Shown: positions 33,656 through 42,510, counted from the stretch's first letter. The stretch is 64,000 nt of DNA from DASPTT01 sp035623275 (GCA_035623275.1 DASPTT010000009.1:3403-67402), one strand, 5' to 3'. A program made the numbers and translations. The notes: generated by a model from the letters alone, not told the origin.

Positions 33656-34417
33656 TCAAGACAAACTGACGTCTTGCTCGGGGCCCTCGGGCACGTCCAC
33701 GACCATCGCCCCCGCCGCCCGATCGCGGGACCAGCGGATGAACCAGATGGTGGCGACGAACATCGATCCCACGAACGTCGCCGCCACGATCGGCGAGATC
33801 ACCACGAACCTCGAGGTGGGGAGCAACGCCGCCAGCAGCACCCGCGCCAGGGCGTCCAGGACGAGACCGACACCCCACATGAAGGTCAGGGCGCGGAACA
33901 CGGCCCGGGACGCGGGGAGGTCCCAGAGCCGGTCGAAGACCTCGCGTCGGCCGGGGTCGTCACCGGCCGAGAGAACGCGCCCGAGGCGGAACATGAGGGG
34001 GCGTGACCCGACGACCAACGACACCAGGCATGCGATCCCGAAGGCGAACGTGAAGAGCGAGTCGCGCGCCTTGAGCACGAAGGCATTGCCGCCCAACGAA
34101 TAGGACGCCCCCACGCCGACGGCGAAACCGAGGAGCACGATCAGCCCGATGGGATCCATCGTCCGCTTGCGGAGCCACTCGATCACGACCCACGCGGCGG
34201 CGGGCACGCCGGCCAGGATCAGGGCGACGGCATCGCTGCGCACGTGCGGGCGGACCGCGAAGTAGACGGCGATGGGGATGATGGCGCCGCCGATGGCGCT
34301 GGGCAGGAACGCCCGAATGTCCGGCGGGCCCGGCTCCCACCCGTCACGCGGATCGCGGGGGAACTCGTCGCCGCTCGCCGCGGGCCGGGCCGCGTCTTGC
34401 ACACGGCGAGTGAACAC
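33656..34417 (-). CDS. VC0807-like (septation protein A-like) integral membrane protein
   Basis: The 253-aa protein has a short soluble N-terminus with RDGWEPGPPDIRAF and about six to seven hydrophobic helices (for example AIGGAIIPIAVYFAV, AVALILAGVPAAAWVVIEW, GLIVLLGFAVGVGASY, WGVGLVLDALARVLLAALL). The pattern in which helix 1-2 is followed by the R-K-R-x-x-D-P-I-G-L motif matches VC0807/septation-A-type proteins of unknown function. GTG 34417 is the start of best fit. Its stop lies 31 bp from the convergent mftR stop. Confidence 0.7.
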   Translation of the reverse strand: MFTRRVQDAARPAASGDEFPRDPRDGWEPGPPDIRAFLPSAIGGAIIPIAVYFAVRPHVRSDAVALILAGVPAAAWVVIEWLRKRTMDPIGLIVLLGFAVGVGASYSLGGNAFVLKARDSLFTFAFGIACLVSLVVGSRPLMFRLGRVLSAGDDPGRREVFDRLWDLPASRAVFRALTFMWGVGLVLDALARVLLAALLPTSRFVVISPIVAATFVGSMFVATIWFIRWSRDRAAGAMVVDVPEGPEQDVSLS

Positions 34418-34441
34418 CCCGGGGTCGGAGGTGTCAACAGG

Positions 34442-35323
34442 TCAGATCCGCTCGAGCGCTCCCCCGTCGAACAGGGGTTCGATGCCCAAGTCGTCGACGT
34501 CCCGTGCGAGGGCGCCGGTGTCGCCCGCCGGTTCGAGCCCGCTCGCCGCCTCCAACGTCGGGCGCAAGAGCCGCAGGTCGCTCGAGCTGTTGAGGAAGAC
34601 CCGGTCGTGCGACAGGACGTAGCGCACGGCACGGGCCAGCGCCCCGCCCGGTTCGAGAGGCTCGTACCAGCTGAACCGTGGCCCGCCATCGCCCGCCCTC
34701 CATCGCCGACGGGCGACCGCCTTGATCGTCTGCACCGCCACGTCGCGTGCGGCGCACAGCTCGAGCAGCTCGTCGACGTCGGAGCGATAGCCCGGCTCCT
34801 GCATCAACACGAAGCTCATCGGCAGCAGCACCGAGTCGAAGTCGAAGCGCTCGAGGCTCCGCCGGTGCATACCGGCTATTCGCAGCCCGTGCCCCGTCAC
34901 CCCGATGAAGCGGGTGAGCCCCTCGTCCCGGGCGGCGACGAGCGCCTCGACCGCGCCCCTCGGACCGTGGGCCTCTGCCCATTCGTCCGGCTCGACGAGA
35001 TTGTGGAGCTGCACGAGGTCGACGTGGTCCACGCCGAGGCGCTCGAGTGACCGCTCCAGGCCGGCACGTGCCCCCGCTCCGGACCGCTCGCCGGTCTTGG
35101 TGGCGATGAAGAACGCGTGCCGGTCCTGGGCCAGCCATGGCGCGAGCCGGAGCTCGGAGTCGCCGTAGGCGGCCGCGGTGTCGAGGTGGTTGACTCCGTA
35201 CTCCCGGAGGACCGCCAGCATGTCGTCGGCCTTGTCCTGGCGCGCCTGGGCGAGCGCGGCGGCGCCGAAGATCACCCGGCTGCTGTGGTGCCCGGTCCGG
35301 CCGAAGGGCGCCCGGTCGATCAC
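34442..35323 (-). CDS. aldo/keto reductase
   Basis: The 293-aa (alpha/beta)8 enzyme has the catalytic tetrad D48, Y53 (DTAAAYGDSE), K76 (ATKTGER) and H107 (VDLVQLHN), so it should be an active NADPH-dependent reductase. The N-terminus begins FGRTGHHSSRVIFGAA, as in the AKR11/YghZ-like branch. GTG at 35323 has TAGCGT 8 nt before it. An upstream extension is only open frame overlapping the ABC-2 gene and lacks similarity. Substrate unknown. Confidence 0.88.
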   Translation of the reverse strand: MIDRAPFGRTGHHSSRVIFGAAALAQARQDKADDMLAVLREYGVNHLDTAAAYGDSELRLAPWLAQDRHAFFIATKTGERSGAGARAGLERSLERLGVDHVDLVQLHNLVEPDEWAEAHGPRGAVEALVAARDEGLTRFIGVTGHGLRIAGMHRRSLERFDFDSVLLPMSFVLMQEPGYRSDVDELLELCAARDVAVQTIKAVARRRWRAGDGGPRFSWYEPLEPGGALARAVRYVLSHDRVFLNSSSDLRLLRPTLEAASGLEPAGDTGALARDVDDLGIEPLFDGGALERI

Positions 35324-35331
35324 GTCGGCCG

Positions 35332-35337
35332 ACGCTA
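35332..35337 (-). promoter_or_regulatory. putative -10 element of aldo/keto reductase gene (leaderless)
   Basis: TAGCGT on the minus strand lies 8 nt before the GTG at 35323, with no SD. Confidence 0.4.
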
Positions 35338-35378
35338 GCGAGCGTCCGGCGCGTCTGCCGTGACGGTGCGTCCAGACC

Positions 35379-36257
35379 CTACGGGAGGAGCAGCCGGGCG
35401 AGCCGGCGGGCGGTGATCGCCAGGCCGACCGTCCCCATGACCCCGAGGTACAGGACATGACCCAGCATCGACCAGCTGAACATGGCCAGGTCCAGCCCGC
35501 GGATGAGCGCCACACCCTGGTAGAGCGGCGTACAACGGACGACCGCCTGGAGCCAGCCGGGGTACACGGTGATCGGGTAGAAGGTGGCCGAGAACAGGAA
35601 CAGCGGGATCACGGCCAGGGAGATCAGGTCGAAGTCCTGCCAGCTGCGCATGAACGTGGTCCCGGCCATGCCCGCGCCGGCGAACGCGTAGCTGACCAGG
35701 AGGGCGGCGGGCCAGCACAAGATCGCCCAGGGCGAGAACACGTAGCCCAGGACCGCCATGACGACCAGGAACGCGCCGGAGTAGAGCCCCGCGCGCATGA
35801 GGGACCACGACAGCTCGCCGAGGGCCACGTCTCCCACGCCGAGCGGGGTGGACAGGATGGCGTCGTACGTCTTGGCGATCTTGAGCTTGAAGAAGATGTT
35901 GAACGTCGAGTCGAACATCGAGCCGTTCATCGCCGAGGACGCCAGGAGCCCGGGCGCCACGAACGCGGTGTAGGGCACGAGCGTCCCGTTGATGTCGAGG
36001 GGTCCCACCAGCGAGTTGAGCCCGAGCCCGATCGACAGCAGGTAGAAGAAGGGCTCGAAGAACCCCGACACGAAGTACATCCATCCGCGGCGATAGACGA
36101 GGATGTTGCGCTGGACGATCCGCCGGGCTCGGCGGCTGCCGAGGAGCGCGCTGGGCGTGATGCGCAGGGGCAGCGATATCGACGGCACCGGCTCGGGCAG
36201 CTGACGGACCTGGACCTCGGCCCCTCCCTCCTCGTTGAGTCCGGGGTGGTACGTCAT
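35379..36257 (-). CDS. ABC-2 type transporter permease (second of pair)
   Basis: The 292-aa membrane protein has six hydrophobic helices and the ABC-2 signature region ILSTPLGVGDVALGELSWSLMRAG and PLFLFSATFYPITVYPGWLQ. Its ATG overlaps the stop of the other permease gene (ATGA). With that permease and the DrrA-like ATPase upstream it forms a three-gene exporter for a drug, lipid or polysaccharide. Two different permeases suggest a heterodimeric channel. Confidence 0.9.
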   Translation of the reverse strand: MTYHPGLNEEGGAEVQVRQLPEPVPSISLPLRITPSALLGSRRARRIVQRNILVYRRGWMYFVSGFFEPFFYLLSIGLGLNSLVGPLDINGTLVPYTAFVAPGLLASSAMNGSMFDSTFNIFFKLKIAKTYDAILSTPLGVGDVALGELSWSLMRAGLYSGAFLVVMAVLGYVFSPWAILCWPAALLVSYAFAGAGMAGTTFMRSWQDFDLISLAVIPLFLFSATFYPITVYPGWLQAVVRCTPLYQGVALIRGLDLAMFSWSMLGHVLYLGVMGTVGLAITARRLARLLLP

Positions 36258-37069
36258 ACGACCAGCCGTCTCGTGAAGGTGCGACGGGCCAGGAGGACGC
36301 CCAGCGCGGTCAGGCCGAGCAGGTAGGCGGCGTCGCCCACCCCGGAGCCGAGGGTCAAGGTGCCGAGCACCAGCCCTCGGCAGAGCTCGACCCCGTGGTA
36401 CAAGGGCGTGGCGTATGCGACGGGCTGGAGCCAGTGCGGGAGCTGGCTCACCGGGAAGAACGTGCCGGAGAACAAGAAGAGCGGTATGAGGCCGAAGCGG
36501 TAGATGGTGGTGAAGCCGATGTCCTTGTCCTGCGTCGCCGAGAAGGCGGCGATCGGGGCAGCGAACGCCATCCCCGTGGCGACGGCGGCGGGAAGGGCGA
36601 AGACGGCGAGCGGGGACGCCACCACGCCGAAGACCGCCAGCACGACGAGGTACGCGGTCGCCACGATGCCGGTACGCGTCGCGATCCACGCCAAGTGGCC
36701 GACGAGCACATCGTCCACCCGCAGCGGCGTCGCCAGCATGGCGAAGTAGGTGCGGATCCACTTGATGGCTCCCATGACGGGATACATCGCGTCGTTGGCA
36801 CCGATCTGCATCGCGGTGGCGGCCAGCAGGCCGGGGGCGATGAAGTCCAGGTAGCTGACCCCGCCGACCGTGTGCGCGTGCTTGTCGACGAGTGACCCGA
36901 GGCCGAGCCCCATCCCCGCCAGGTACAGGACTGGGTAGAGGAAGCTCGTCGTCACCGAGCTGCGCCACGTCTTGCGGTACTGGTAGGCCCAATAGCCCAT
37001 GGCCCGCCACCACAAGGGCGAGCCGCGCCGACGTTGCGGCGCAGCGGGAGCGTCCGAGACGGTCGACAC
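36254..37069 (-). CDS. ABC-2 type transporter permease (first of pair)
   Basis: The 271-aa DrrB-like protein has six helices and the motif region YFAMLATPLRVDDVLVGHLAWIATRTG, then IPLFLFSGTFFPVSQLPHWLQ, equivalent to its neighbour's. The two permeases share this architecture and probably arose by duplication. The GTG start lies 3 bp after the ATPase stop; the end overlaps the second permease by ATGA. Confidence 0.9.
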   Translation of the reverse strand: MSTVSDAPAAPQRRRGSPLWWRAMGYWAYQYRKTWRSSVTTSFLYPVLYLAGMGLGLGSLVDKHAHTVGGVSYLDFIAPGLLAATAMQIGANDAMYPVMGAIKWIRTYFAMLATPLRVDDVLVGHLAWIATRTGIVATAYLVVLAVFGVVASPLAVFALPAAVATGMAFAAPIAAFSATQDKDIGFTTIYRFGLIPLFLFSGTFFPVSQLPHWLQPVAYATPLYHGVELCRGLVLGTLTLGSGVGDAAYLLGLTALGVLLARRTFTRRLVV

Positions 37070-37072
37070 GGC

Positions 37073-38056
37073 TCAGTCGACCAGCGTGCGGCCCGTCAGG
37101 CGCAGGAACACGTCCTCGAGCGTCGAGCGGCGCACGAGCGCGCTCTCCGGCCTGAAGCCGCGGCGGTGCACCTCGGCGAGCGTTCCGTCCCCGTCGGCCG
37201 TGTAGAGCAGGAGGCGGTCGGGCAGGACCTCGACCCGATCCGTAATTCCGTGGAGGTCGCGGGCGGTCGACTCGTGTTCGCCGGAGCGGAACCGCAGTTC
37301 GACCACCTCCTTGGTCGAATATCGGTCGATGAGCTGCTTGGGTGTACCGTGCGCGGCGAAGCGGCCGTGGTCCATGACGACGAGGCGGTCGCAGAGCTGC
37401 TCGGCCTCGTCCATGTAGTGGGTGGTGATGACCTGGGTCACCCCCTGCTGCTTCAGCCGGTACAGCCGGTCCCACAGCAGATGGCGCGCCTGGGGGTCCA
37501 AGCCGGTCGTCGGCTCGTCGAGTATGAGGAGCTCGGGCTCGGACACGAGGGAACGGGCGATGGTCAACCGGCGCTTCATGCCGCCCGACAGCGGCTCGAC
37601 CCGGTCGTTGGCCCGCTCGGTCAGCTGGGCGAAGTCCAGCAGTCGGTCGGTGCGCTCTCGGATCACGTTCCGAGGCAGGTCGAAGTACCTGCCGTAGACC
37701 ATCAGATTGTCGAGGACGGTCAGCTCGAGGTCGAGGGTGTCCTCCTGTGGAACGAGCCCGATGCGGCTGCGGATGCGGGGGCCGTCGGTGGCCGGGTCCA
37801 GACCGAGGACGCGAAGCGTGCCGTTGGTGACGGGCGACATGCACGAGATCATCCGCATGGTCGACGTCTTGCCCGCCCCGTTCGGACCGAGGAAGCCGAA
37901 CGATTCGCCTCGCTCGATGTCGAAGTCCACCTCGTCCACCGCCACGAAGGCCCCGAAGCGCTTCGTCAGGCCGCGCGCGTGCACGAGGGGTGTTGGTCCC
38001 TCCCGGGTTGGTGGCGCGTCAGAGGTCGATGACGATGGTCGCGGCAACAGGCCCAC
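37073..38056 (-). CDS. ABC transporter ATP-binding protein (DrrA/NodI-like)
   Basis: The 327-aa ATPase has Walker A FLGPNGAGKTS (55-65), signature LSGGMKRRL, Walker B LLILDEPTTGLDP and H-loop TTHYMDEAEQLC. The C-terminal extension (about 245-327) ending STLEDVFLRLTGR is the DrrA-type regulatory tail. It opens the exporter operon with the two ABC-2 permeases. GTG 38056 is the most upstream start; a start about 20 codons later would also keep the domain. Confidence 0.92.
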   Translation of the reverse strand: MGLLPRPSSSTSDAPPTREGPTPLVHARGLTKRFGAFVAVDEVDFDIERGESFGFLGPNGAGKTSTMRMISCMSPVTNGTLRVLGLDPATDGPRIRSRIGLVPQEDTLDLELTVLDNLMVYGRYFDLPRNVIRERTDRLLDFAQLTERANDRVEPLSGGMKRRLTIARSLVSEPELLILDEPTTGLDPQARHLLWDRLYRLKQQGVTQVITTHYMDEAEQLCDRLVVMDHGRFAAHGTPKQLIDRYSTKEVVELRFRSGEHESTARDLHGITDRVEVLPDRLLLYTADGDGTLAEVHRRGFRPESALVRRSTLEDVFLRLTGRTLVD

Positions 38057-38089
38057 GCTACCGCTGGAGGGTCACGGCGTTCCCCGCCG

Positions 38090-39229
38090 TCAGTCCGGCG
38101 GAGGGCGAGCGTTGCGCAAGCGGTTGTGATACCCGCAGAGGAGGCGCCCGTTCTCCTGCGTGGTCGGGCCTCCTAGCGAATAGGGCAGGATGTGATCCGC
38201 CTCGCAGCGGTAGGCGGGTCGATCACAATAGGGATGGGTGCACTCGCGGTCCCTGAGCTCGATCGCCCGGCGGGTCGCACCGGTGAAGAGGCGGGCCTTG
38301 GCGCTGACCTCGACTCGGCCCACGGGACGGAACACGGCCCGCTCGATCTCGGCCCGCTCGATCCACGGGACGAGGGAGCCCGGCGACACGGCCATGCCCT
38401 GGGCCAGCTCGCAGATCCGCCCGTGCAGCGTCTCGTAGCCGACGAACACGCTGAACAGGGGAACCGGGCGCTGCCCGTCCGCCGGCGCCGTCCGCGAGCG
38501 AGTCGCCATTTCGACGAGGGCGTCGGCGCGACGCTGGCCCGGCGTCCGCGCGAGCTCATAGGGCCCGGGATCGCGGCCGAGCCGCTCGGCGGCTTCGGCC
38601 CGATCGGCGTCGAAGTGCGCCAGCTCCAGTCGCTCGAGCTCGCCGGCCACGATCGCGCCCGCGACCGGGTCGAGCGTGATGCGCCCCAACCACATGCCCT
38701 GGAAGCTCGACTCGAGGTAGACATCGCGCCGGGCACGGCTGGCGTCGTGGTCGACCTCGACCCCGTCGGGATCGGCGAGGGACGCCCAATAGCGAAGGGC
38801 GCGGGCGAAGAGGTCGAATCGAAGCGTCCGCGCGTGGCCCACGAGCAGGGCCTGGTCGCGCTCGAGCGCCTCGGCGGTCGCCTCCCGCGACACGGCGGTG
38901 ATGAGCTCGACGTGCGAGCCCGACACCTCGCCGTTCAGCCAGGCCTGCTGGCAGAGGGGGAGGCTCGCCACCCGCCGACCGAGCCGGAGCCGGCGCCGGG
39001 CATGGCTCTTGGGGATCCGGCACCTCGTCGCCACCCAGGCAACCGCGTTCCGGGCGCCGTCGGCAGCCCAGTCGCCACGTTCGTCGAACGCCGAGGTCGC
39101 CCTGGCCACCACTGCCTCGAGCCGGGAGAGCTGGCGCTGAAGCTCCTCGACCGACTCGGCGTCAGCGAGACATGCAGGATCGGCCGCGACGAGCTCGTCC
39201 AATGCCTCCGCCAAGGCGGTGATCGCCAT
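38090..39229 (-). CDS. DUF222/HNH endonuclease domain protein
   Basis: The 379-aa protein has an N-terminal DUF222 region (about 1-290, with VARATSAFDERGDWAADGARNAVAWVA and a typical SHARRRLRLGR) and a C-terminal HNH nuclease motif CTHPYCDRPAYRCEADHILP followed by SLGGPTTQENGRLLCGYHN. These proteins are abundant, multicopy and often diverse in Actinomycetota; their role is unclear, but many are found near mobile elements. No transposase or intein is seen here. Confidence 0.9.
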   Translation of the reverse strand: MAITALAEALDELVAADPACLADAESVEELQRQLSRLEAVVARATSAFDERGDWAADGARNAVAWVATRCRIPKSHARRRLRLGRRVASLPLCQQAWLNGEVSGSHVELITAVSREATAEALERDQALLVGHARTLRFDLFARALRYWASLADPDGVEVDHDASRARRDVYLESSFQGMWLGRITLDPVAGAIVAGELERLELAHFDADRAEAAERLGRDPGPYELARTPGQRRADALVEMATRSRTAPADGQRPVPLFSVFVGYETLHGRICELAQGMAVSPGSLVPWIERAEIERAVFRPVGRVEVSAKARLFTGATRRAIELRDRECTHPYCDRPAYRCEADHILPYSLGGPTTQENGRLLCGYHNRLRNARPPPD

Positions 39230-39321
39230 GAATGGATTACATCAGAAGGGTGTGACAATCGTCGGACTGCACCGGCTTACACGTCCCCGCCCGGAGCCCC
39301 CGACGGGCCGGAGCCGACAGC

Positions 39322-41166
39322 TCAGGCGCGAGGGTCGACCAGTGCCCCGTCGCTCAGCTCCTTGAACCGCTCGAGCTCCAGGGCCGGTTCTTCGATCCCG
39401 CGCAACGTCCCGGCCTCCTGAAGGTGTGACCGGGCGAACAGCTTGGCGACGAGTGCCTTGCGCGAGGACGACGACGTCCGCTCCTCCTCGCCCGCCTGCT
39501 CGACGAGGAGCGCAGCCGTGTACACGTCGACCATGTACTGGGCCAGGGGGAACAGGCGAGCCTCCGCCACAGGGCGCTCGAGCGAGCGCCAAACCTCCAC
39601 CGACCTGCGCAACTCACCCAGGCGCCGCTCGACCAGGCCCACCGTCGCGGTGTCGGAGCGGCCGGCGTGCTCGAGTGCTCCGGTGATCCGGTCGAAGAGC
39701 GCGAGGTGCGCATCCTCCTTGTCGATGCCCCGGCGAACGTCGAGGCACAAGATGTTGTCCGGGCCCTCCCACACGGTGTTGACCTGGGCATCCCGGAAGA
39801 TCCTGGCCACCGGCCAGGTCTCGATGTAGCCGTTGCCGCCGTGGATCTCGACGGCGTCGCTGGCGGCGGCGATGCCGTGGCGGGCGGCACGGAGCTTCAC
39901 CAGCGGGGCGCCGATCCGCAGACGCGGCCATTCGCCGCCGGCGCGCCCGCGCCAGCTCGGGCCGAGGAAGCCGTCGAACACCAACGCCTGAGTGGCCTCC
40001 GTCTCCACGATCATCTCGGCGAGCTTGCGCTGCATGAGCGGCTGGTCGATCAGTGCCGCGCCGAACGCCTCGCGTCGACGTGCGTAGCAGAGGGACTCCA
40101 CCAGCGCCCGGCGGGCGCACCCGAGACCCATCATGGCGATACCGAGGCGGGCGCCGTTGGTCAGCTCCATCATGCGGGCCAGGCCGCGGCCGTCGGCTGC
40201 CGCGTCCGTGGCCAGCGCGGTCGAGGCATCGGTGCCCCCGGCACCCCCCGTCCCACGGGGTGCCGGTGCCAGGAGGAACCCTTCGGCGTCGACCAACTCG
40301 ATCTCCGCCGAGGCGACGGCGCGGGTGCCGAGCTTGTCCTTCAGCTGACGGATGCGGACGCCGTTTCGCGAGCCGTCACGCCTGGTGCGCAGCACCAGGA
40401 AGGGCGCGACACCACGCGTGGCGTCGGGGGCACCCTCGGGCTTCGCCAAGACGACGTACGCCGACCCGTTGGCGTTGGAAGCGAACCACTTGAGGCCGTT
40501 GAGCCGCCAAGAATCGCCGTCGGGCGTCGCCGTCGTCTCGAGCATCGCCAGGTCCGCGCCACCCGCCCGCTCGGTGAACAGCTGCGCGGCCTCGCCGCCG
40601 AAGTCACCGTCGGCGAGCAGCTCGCGGACGATGGGCTTCACGTCCTCGGGCGCGAAGCGCTCGGCCATCCGGGCGACCATGTCGCCGCCGGTGCCGAGCG
40701 CACAGGTCATCCCGATCTCAGCCTGGTCGAGGAGGTAGCTCCACGCGGCCGCCATGGGCGCGGGGTCCACGCCGGCCCGTGCCGCCTCGGCGGCGAACGA
40801 CGGTCCGGCGAAATTGTCGGCCAGCAGGTCTGCCTTGGAGGCCTCGAAGCTCGGGGGCGTCACCACACGGCTGATGTCGTGACCCCACCGGTCGTACTTC
40901 TCGAGCCGCGGCGGGTTCCGGTCGGTCTCCTCGGCGCGCCGGGCGATGGGTCCGCCCATGAGAGCGCCGACGCGCTGGAGGTGGGGCGTCGCCCAGGCGA
41001 GCCCCTCGTCGCCGAGATGCGCCCTCATGAGGAATTGGAGCGTGGGATCGCTGCTGTACCAATTGAGCCCGACGGCACCCTCGTAGCGGTCGGTGTCGTA
41101 GCGCCGGGCTTTGTCGGGGGTGGAGAAGGGAAGGTGCTCCACGTTCTCGTCGAAATAGGACGCCAT
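39322..41166 (-). CDS. AidB-like acyl-CoA dehydrogenase
   Basis: The 614-aa flavoprotein is longer than ordinary acyl-CoA dehydrogenases because of the N-terminal AidB-type segment (about 1-180, NWYSSDPTLQFLMRAHLGDEG) and a C-terminal helical extension. The ACAD core has GMTCALGTGGDMVARMAE, LNGLKWFASNANGSAYVVLA, IHGGNGYIETWPVARIFRDAQ and VWEGPDNILCLDVRRG, the last of these typical of AidB. AidB-type enzymes are linked to alkylation damage or to unusual acyl-CoAs; substrate here unknown. ATG 41166 is preceded by TAGAGT at 6 nt. Confidence 0.9.
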   Translation of the reverse strand: MASYFDENVEHLPFSTPDKARRYDTDRYEGAVGLNWYSSDPTLQFLMRAHLGDEGLAWATPHLQRVGALMGGPIARRAEETDRNPPRLEKYDRWGHDISRVVTPPSFEASKADLLADNFAGPSFAAEAARAGVDPAPMAAAWSYLLDQAEIGMTCALGTGGDMVARMAERFAPEDVKPIVRELLADGDFGGEAAQLFTERAGGADLAMLETTATPDGDSWRLNGLKWFASNANGSAYVVLAKPEGAPDATRGVAPFLVLRTRRDGSRNGVRIRQLKDKLGTRAVASAEIELVDAEGFLLAPAPRGTGGAGGTDASTALATDAAADGRGLARMMELTNGARLGIAMMGLGCARRALVESLCYARRREAFGAALIDQPLMQRKLAEMIVETEATQALVFDGFLGPSWRGRAGGEWPRLRIGAPLVKLRAARHGIAAASDAVEIHGGNGYIETWPVARIFRDAQVNTVWEGPDNILCLDVRRGIDKEDAHLALFDRITGALEHAGRSDTATVGLVERRLGELRRSVEVWRSLERPVAEARLFPLAQYMVDVYTAALLVEQAGEEERTSSSSRKALVAKLFARSHLQEAGTLRGIEEPALELERFKELSDGALVDPRA

Positions 41167-41172
41167 GAGGCA

Positions 41173-41178
41173 ACTCTA
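41173..41178 (-). promoter_or_regulatory. putative -10 element of acyl-CoA dehydrogenase gene (leaderless)
   Basis: TAGAGT on the minus strand lies 6 nt before the ATG at 41166; there is no SD. Confidence 0.4.
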
Positions 41179-41211
41179 CGACCGGCGCCGCCGAATCGGC
41201 GCACGGGGCCG

Positions 41212-41691
41212 TCAGTGCGGGGCGATGTACTGCGCGGTGACGAGTTTGCCCCGCCGAACGTCGAGCACCCACACGCAGCCCTTCAGTCCCGGTGGACGGC
41301 GGGGCAGCACGTACCCGTCCTCGCGGGCCATCCGGGCCAGTACCTCGCCGAGGACCTCGCCGTGCGTGCACACCACGACGCCTGAGCGGCTATGGGGAGC
41401 GCTCAAACGCCTGATCAGCCGGAGGGCCGCGGCGGGTGTGTCCGGCCCCAGGCGCGAGGTGCGCTCGATCTCGAGCCGCCGGGTGGCCGCGAGCGGCGCC
41501 ATGGTCTGGAGGCACCGCAGCTGGCCGCTCGAGACGATCCTCGTCGGCTTGAGCGGGACCAGGACGTCGACGAGCCGATCGGCTTGTCGCCGACCGCGGG
41601 CATCGAGCGGCCGGAGCCTGTCCGGACGGCGCCACTGGTCCTTGCGCCCGGCGTGGGCGTGGCGTACCAGGATGAGCCGCACGTCCTCCAT
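41212..41691 (-). CDS. SixA-like histidine phosphatase
   Basis: The 159-aa protein has LILVRHAHAG (catalytic RHA/G) and RIVSSGQLRCLQTMAP, with a second histidine in VVVCTHGEVLGEV. It is the compact SixA/MutT1-C-terminal type, possibly dephosphorylating a phosphohistidine or nucleotide. It lacks the Nudix half of MutT1. ATG 41691 with a weak AAAGGATGG stretch upstream. It runs in the same direction as the acyl-CoA dehydrogenase, 46 bp away. Confidence 0.82.
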   Translation of the reverse strand: MEDVRLILVRHAHAGRKDQWRRPDRLRPLDARGRRQADRLVDVLVPLKPTRIVSSGQLRCLQTMAPLAATRRLEIERTSRLGPDTPAAALRLIRRLSAPHSRSGVVVCTHGEVLGEVLARMAREDGYVLPRRPPGLKGCVWVLDVRRGKLVTAQYIAPH

Positions 41692-41871
41692 CCTTTCGTG
41701 CGCCGTCCGGGCATCGAGCAGAGGGGAGGCTAGCGGGCCGGGCCTTCACGACCCGGCCGACGGGTAGGCCAAGAGCGAGCTCGGCGAGCGCGGCGCCGAA
41801 GACCGGCGCCTGAGCGCCACCGGAACAAGCGTCAGGTCAAGCGGACGGCGTCGAACCCCGACGCCTCGGGC

Positions 41872-42216
41872 TCAGTCGGCCTCCTCGGCCACCTCGGCCA
41901 TCGCCTCGAGCCCCTTGAACCTCGTCCTGGCCAGGAAGTGCACGGTGAGGGTGAGCGCCGCCACCGGCCACTCGACGACCTCGAACGCCACCAAGGCGAC
42001 GTTGCCGAGGACCAGGATCACGTCGACCTCGTCCCGCCTCAGGAGACCCTCGAAGGATCGCCAGAACTGGTCGAGGTGAAGGTCCGAGAGCGACGGCAGG
42101 GACGGCAGGGACGGCAGGGACGGCAGGGACGGCAGCCACGATGGGATGGCCACCTCGACCGACCCGTCCGGGCCCGACCCGTTGGTCGCTGCCTTGGCGG
42201 CGGTGGATGGTGACAT
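41872..42216 (-). CDS. small membrane protein with LPS repeat (114 aa)
   Basis: The 114-aa protein has a Ser/Ala-rich start, a four-fold S-L-P repeat (SWLPSLPSLPSLPSLPSL, about 28-45), a charged stretch LLRRDEVDVI and a hydrophobic helix LVLGNVALVAFEVVEWPVAALTLTVHFLART with a charged end. It starts 2 bp after the stop of the neighbouring 85-aa gene, and the two hydrophobic cores look related (VALxxxExxxxPVAxxxxxxHxLAR). No family recognised. Together they may be a two-component membrane module. Confidence 0.6.
   Translation of the reverse strand: MSPSTAAKAATNGSGPDGSVEVAIPSWLPSLPSLPSLPSLPSLSDLHLDQFWRSFEGLLRRDEVDVILVLGNVALVAFEVVEWPVAALTLTVHFLARTRFKGLEAMAEVAEEAD
42092..42135. repeat. 9-bp tandem repeat, about five units
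   Basis: GACGGCAGG repeats almost perfectly from 42092 to 42135. In the leftward small membrane protein it encodes the S-L-P tripeptide repeat, so changes in copy number keep the frame. Confidence 0.9.
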
Positions 42217-42218
42217 GG

Positions 42219-42476
42219 TCACGCCCCTGCACGCATCCGGTGCCGCGCGATGACCACACCGGCCCCGAGCAATACGGCAAGTGGCAGGTCGACCGCGCCG
42301 AGAGCCACACTGCCGACGAGGACACCCCAGAAGCCGGCATCGACCACGCGTTCGGGAACATGCACGTGGACGACGGGCACCACGTAGTCGCCTCGTCCGT
42401 TGGCGCCGTGACCTGTGGGCTTCGCCTGGGTCGTCGGCTTCGTCTCGGTCGTCGGCTTCGTCTGGGTCGTCGCCAT
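42219..42476 (-). CDS. small membrane protein with TKP repeat (85 aa)
   Basis: The 85-aa protein has a Thr/Lys/Pro N-terminus (TTQTKPTTETKPTTQAKP), then YVVPVVHVHVPERVVDAGFWG and a hydrophobic segment VLVGSVALGAVDLPLAVLLGAGVVIARHRM. GAGGAGG about 5 nt before the ATG is a good SD. It is followed at 2 bp by the 114-aa gene and may be expressed from a DevR-like promoter at 42511-42553. Function unknown. Confidence 0.6.
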   Translation of the reverse strand: MATTQTKPTTETKPTTQAKPTGHGANGRGDYVVPVVHVHVPERVVDAGFWGVLVGSVALGAVDLPLAVLLGAGVVIARHRMRAGA

Positions 42477-42510
42477 CGTTCCTCCTCGACGCCCACCGGG
42501 TCTCGTACCC

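Noticed and set aside
38090..39229. HNH endonuclease as evidence of a mobile element or intein
   Set aside because: DUF222-HNH proteins are common standalone genes in Actinomycetota; no transposase, terminal repeat or host-gene interruption is present.
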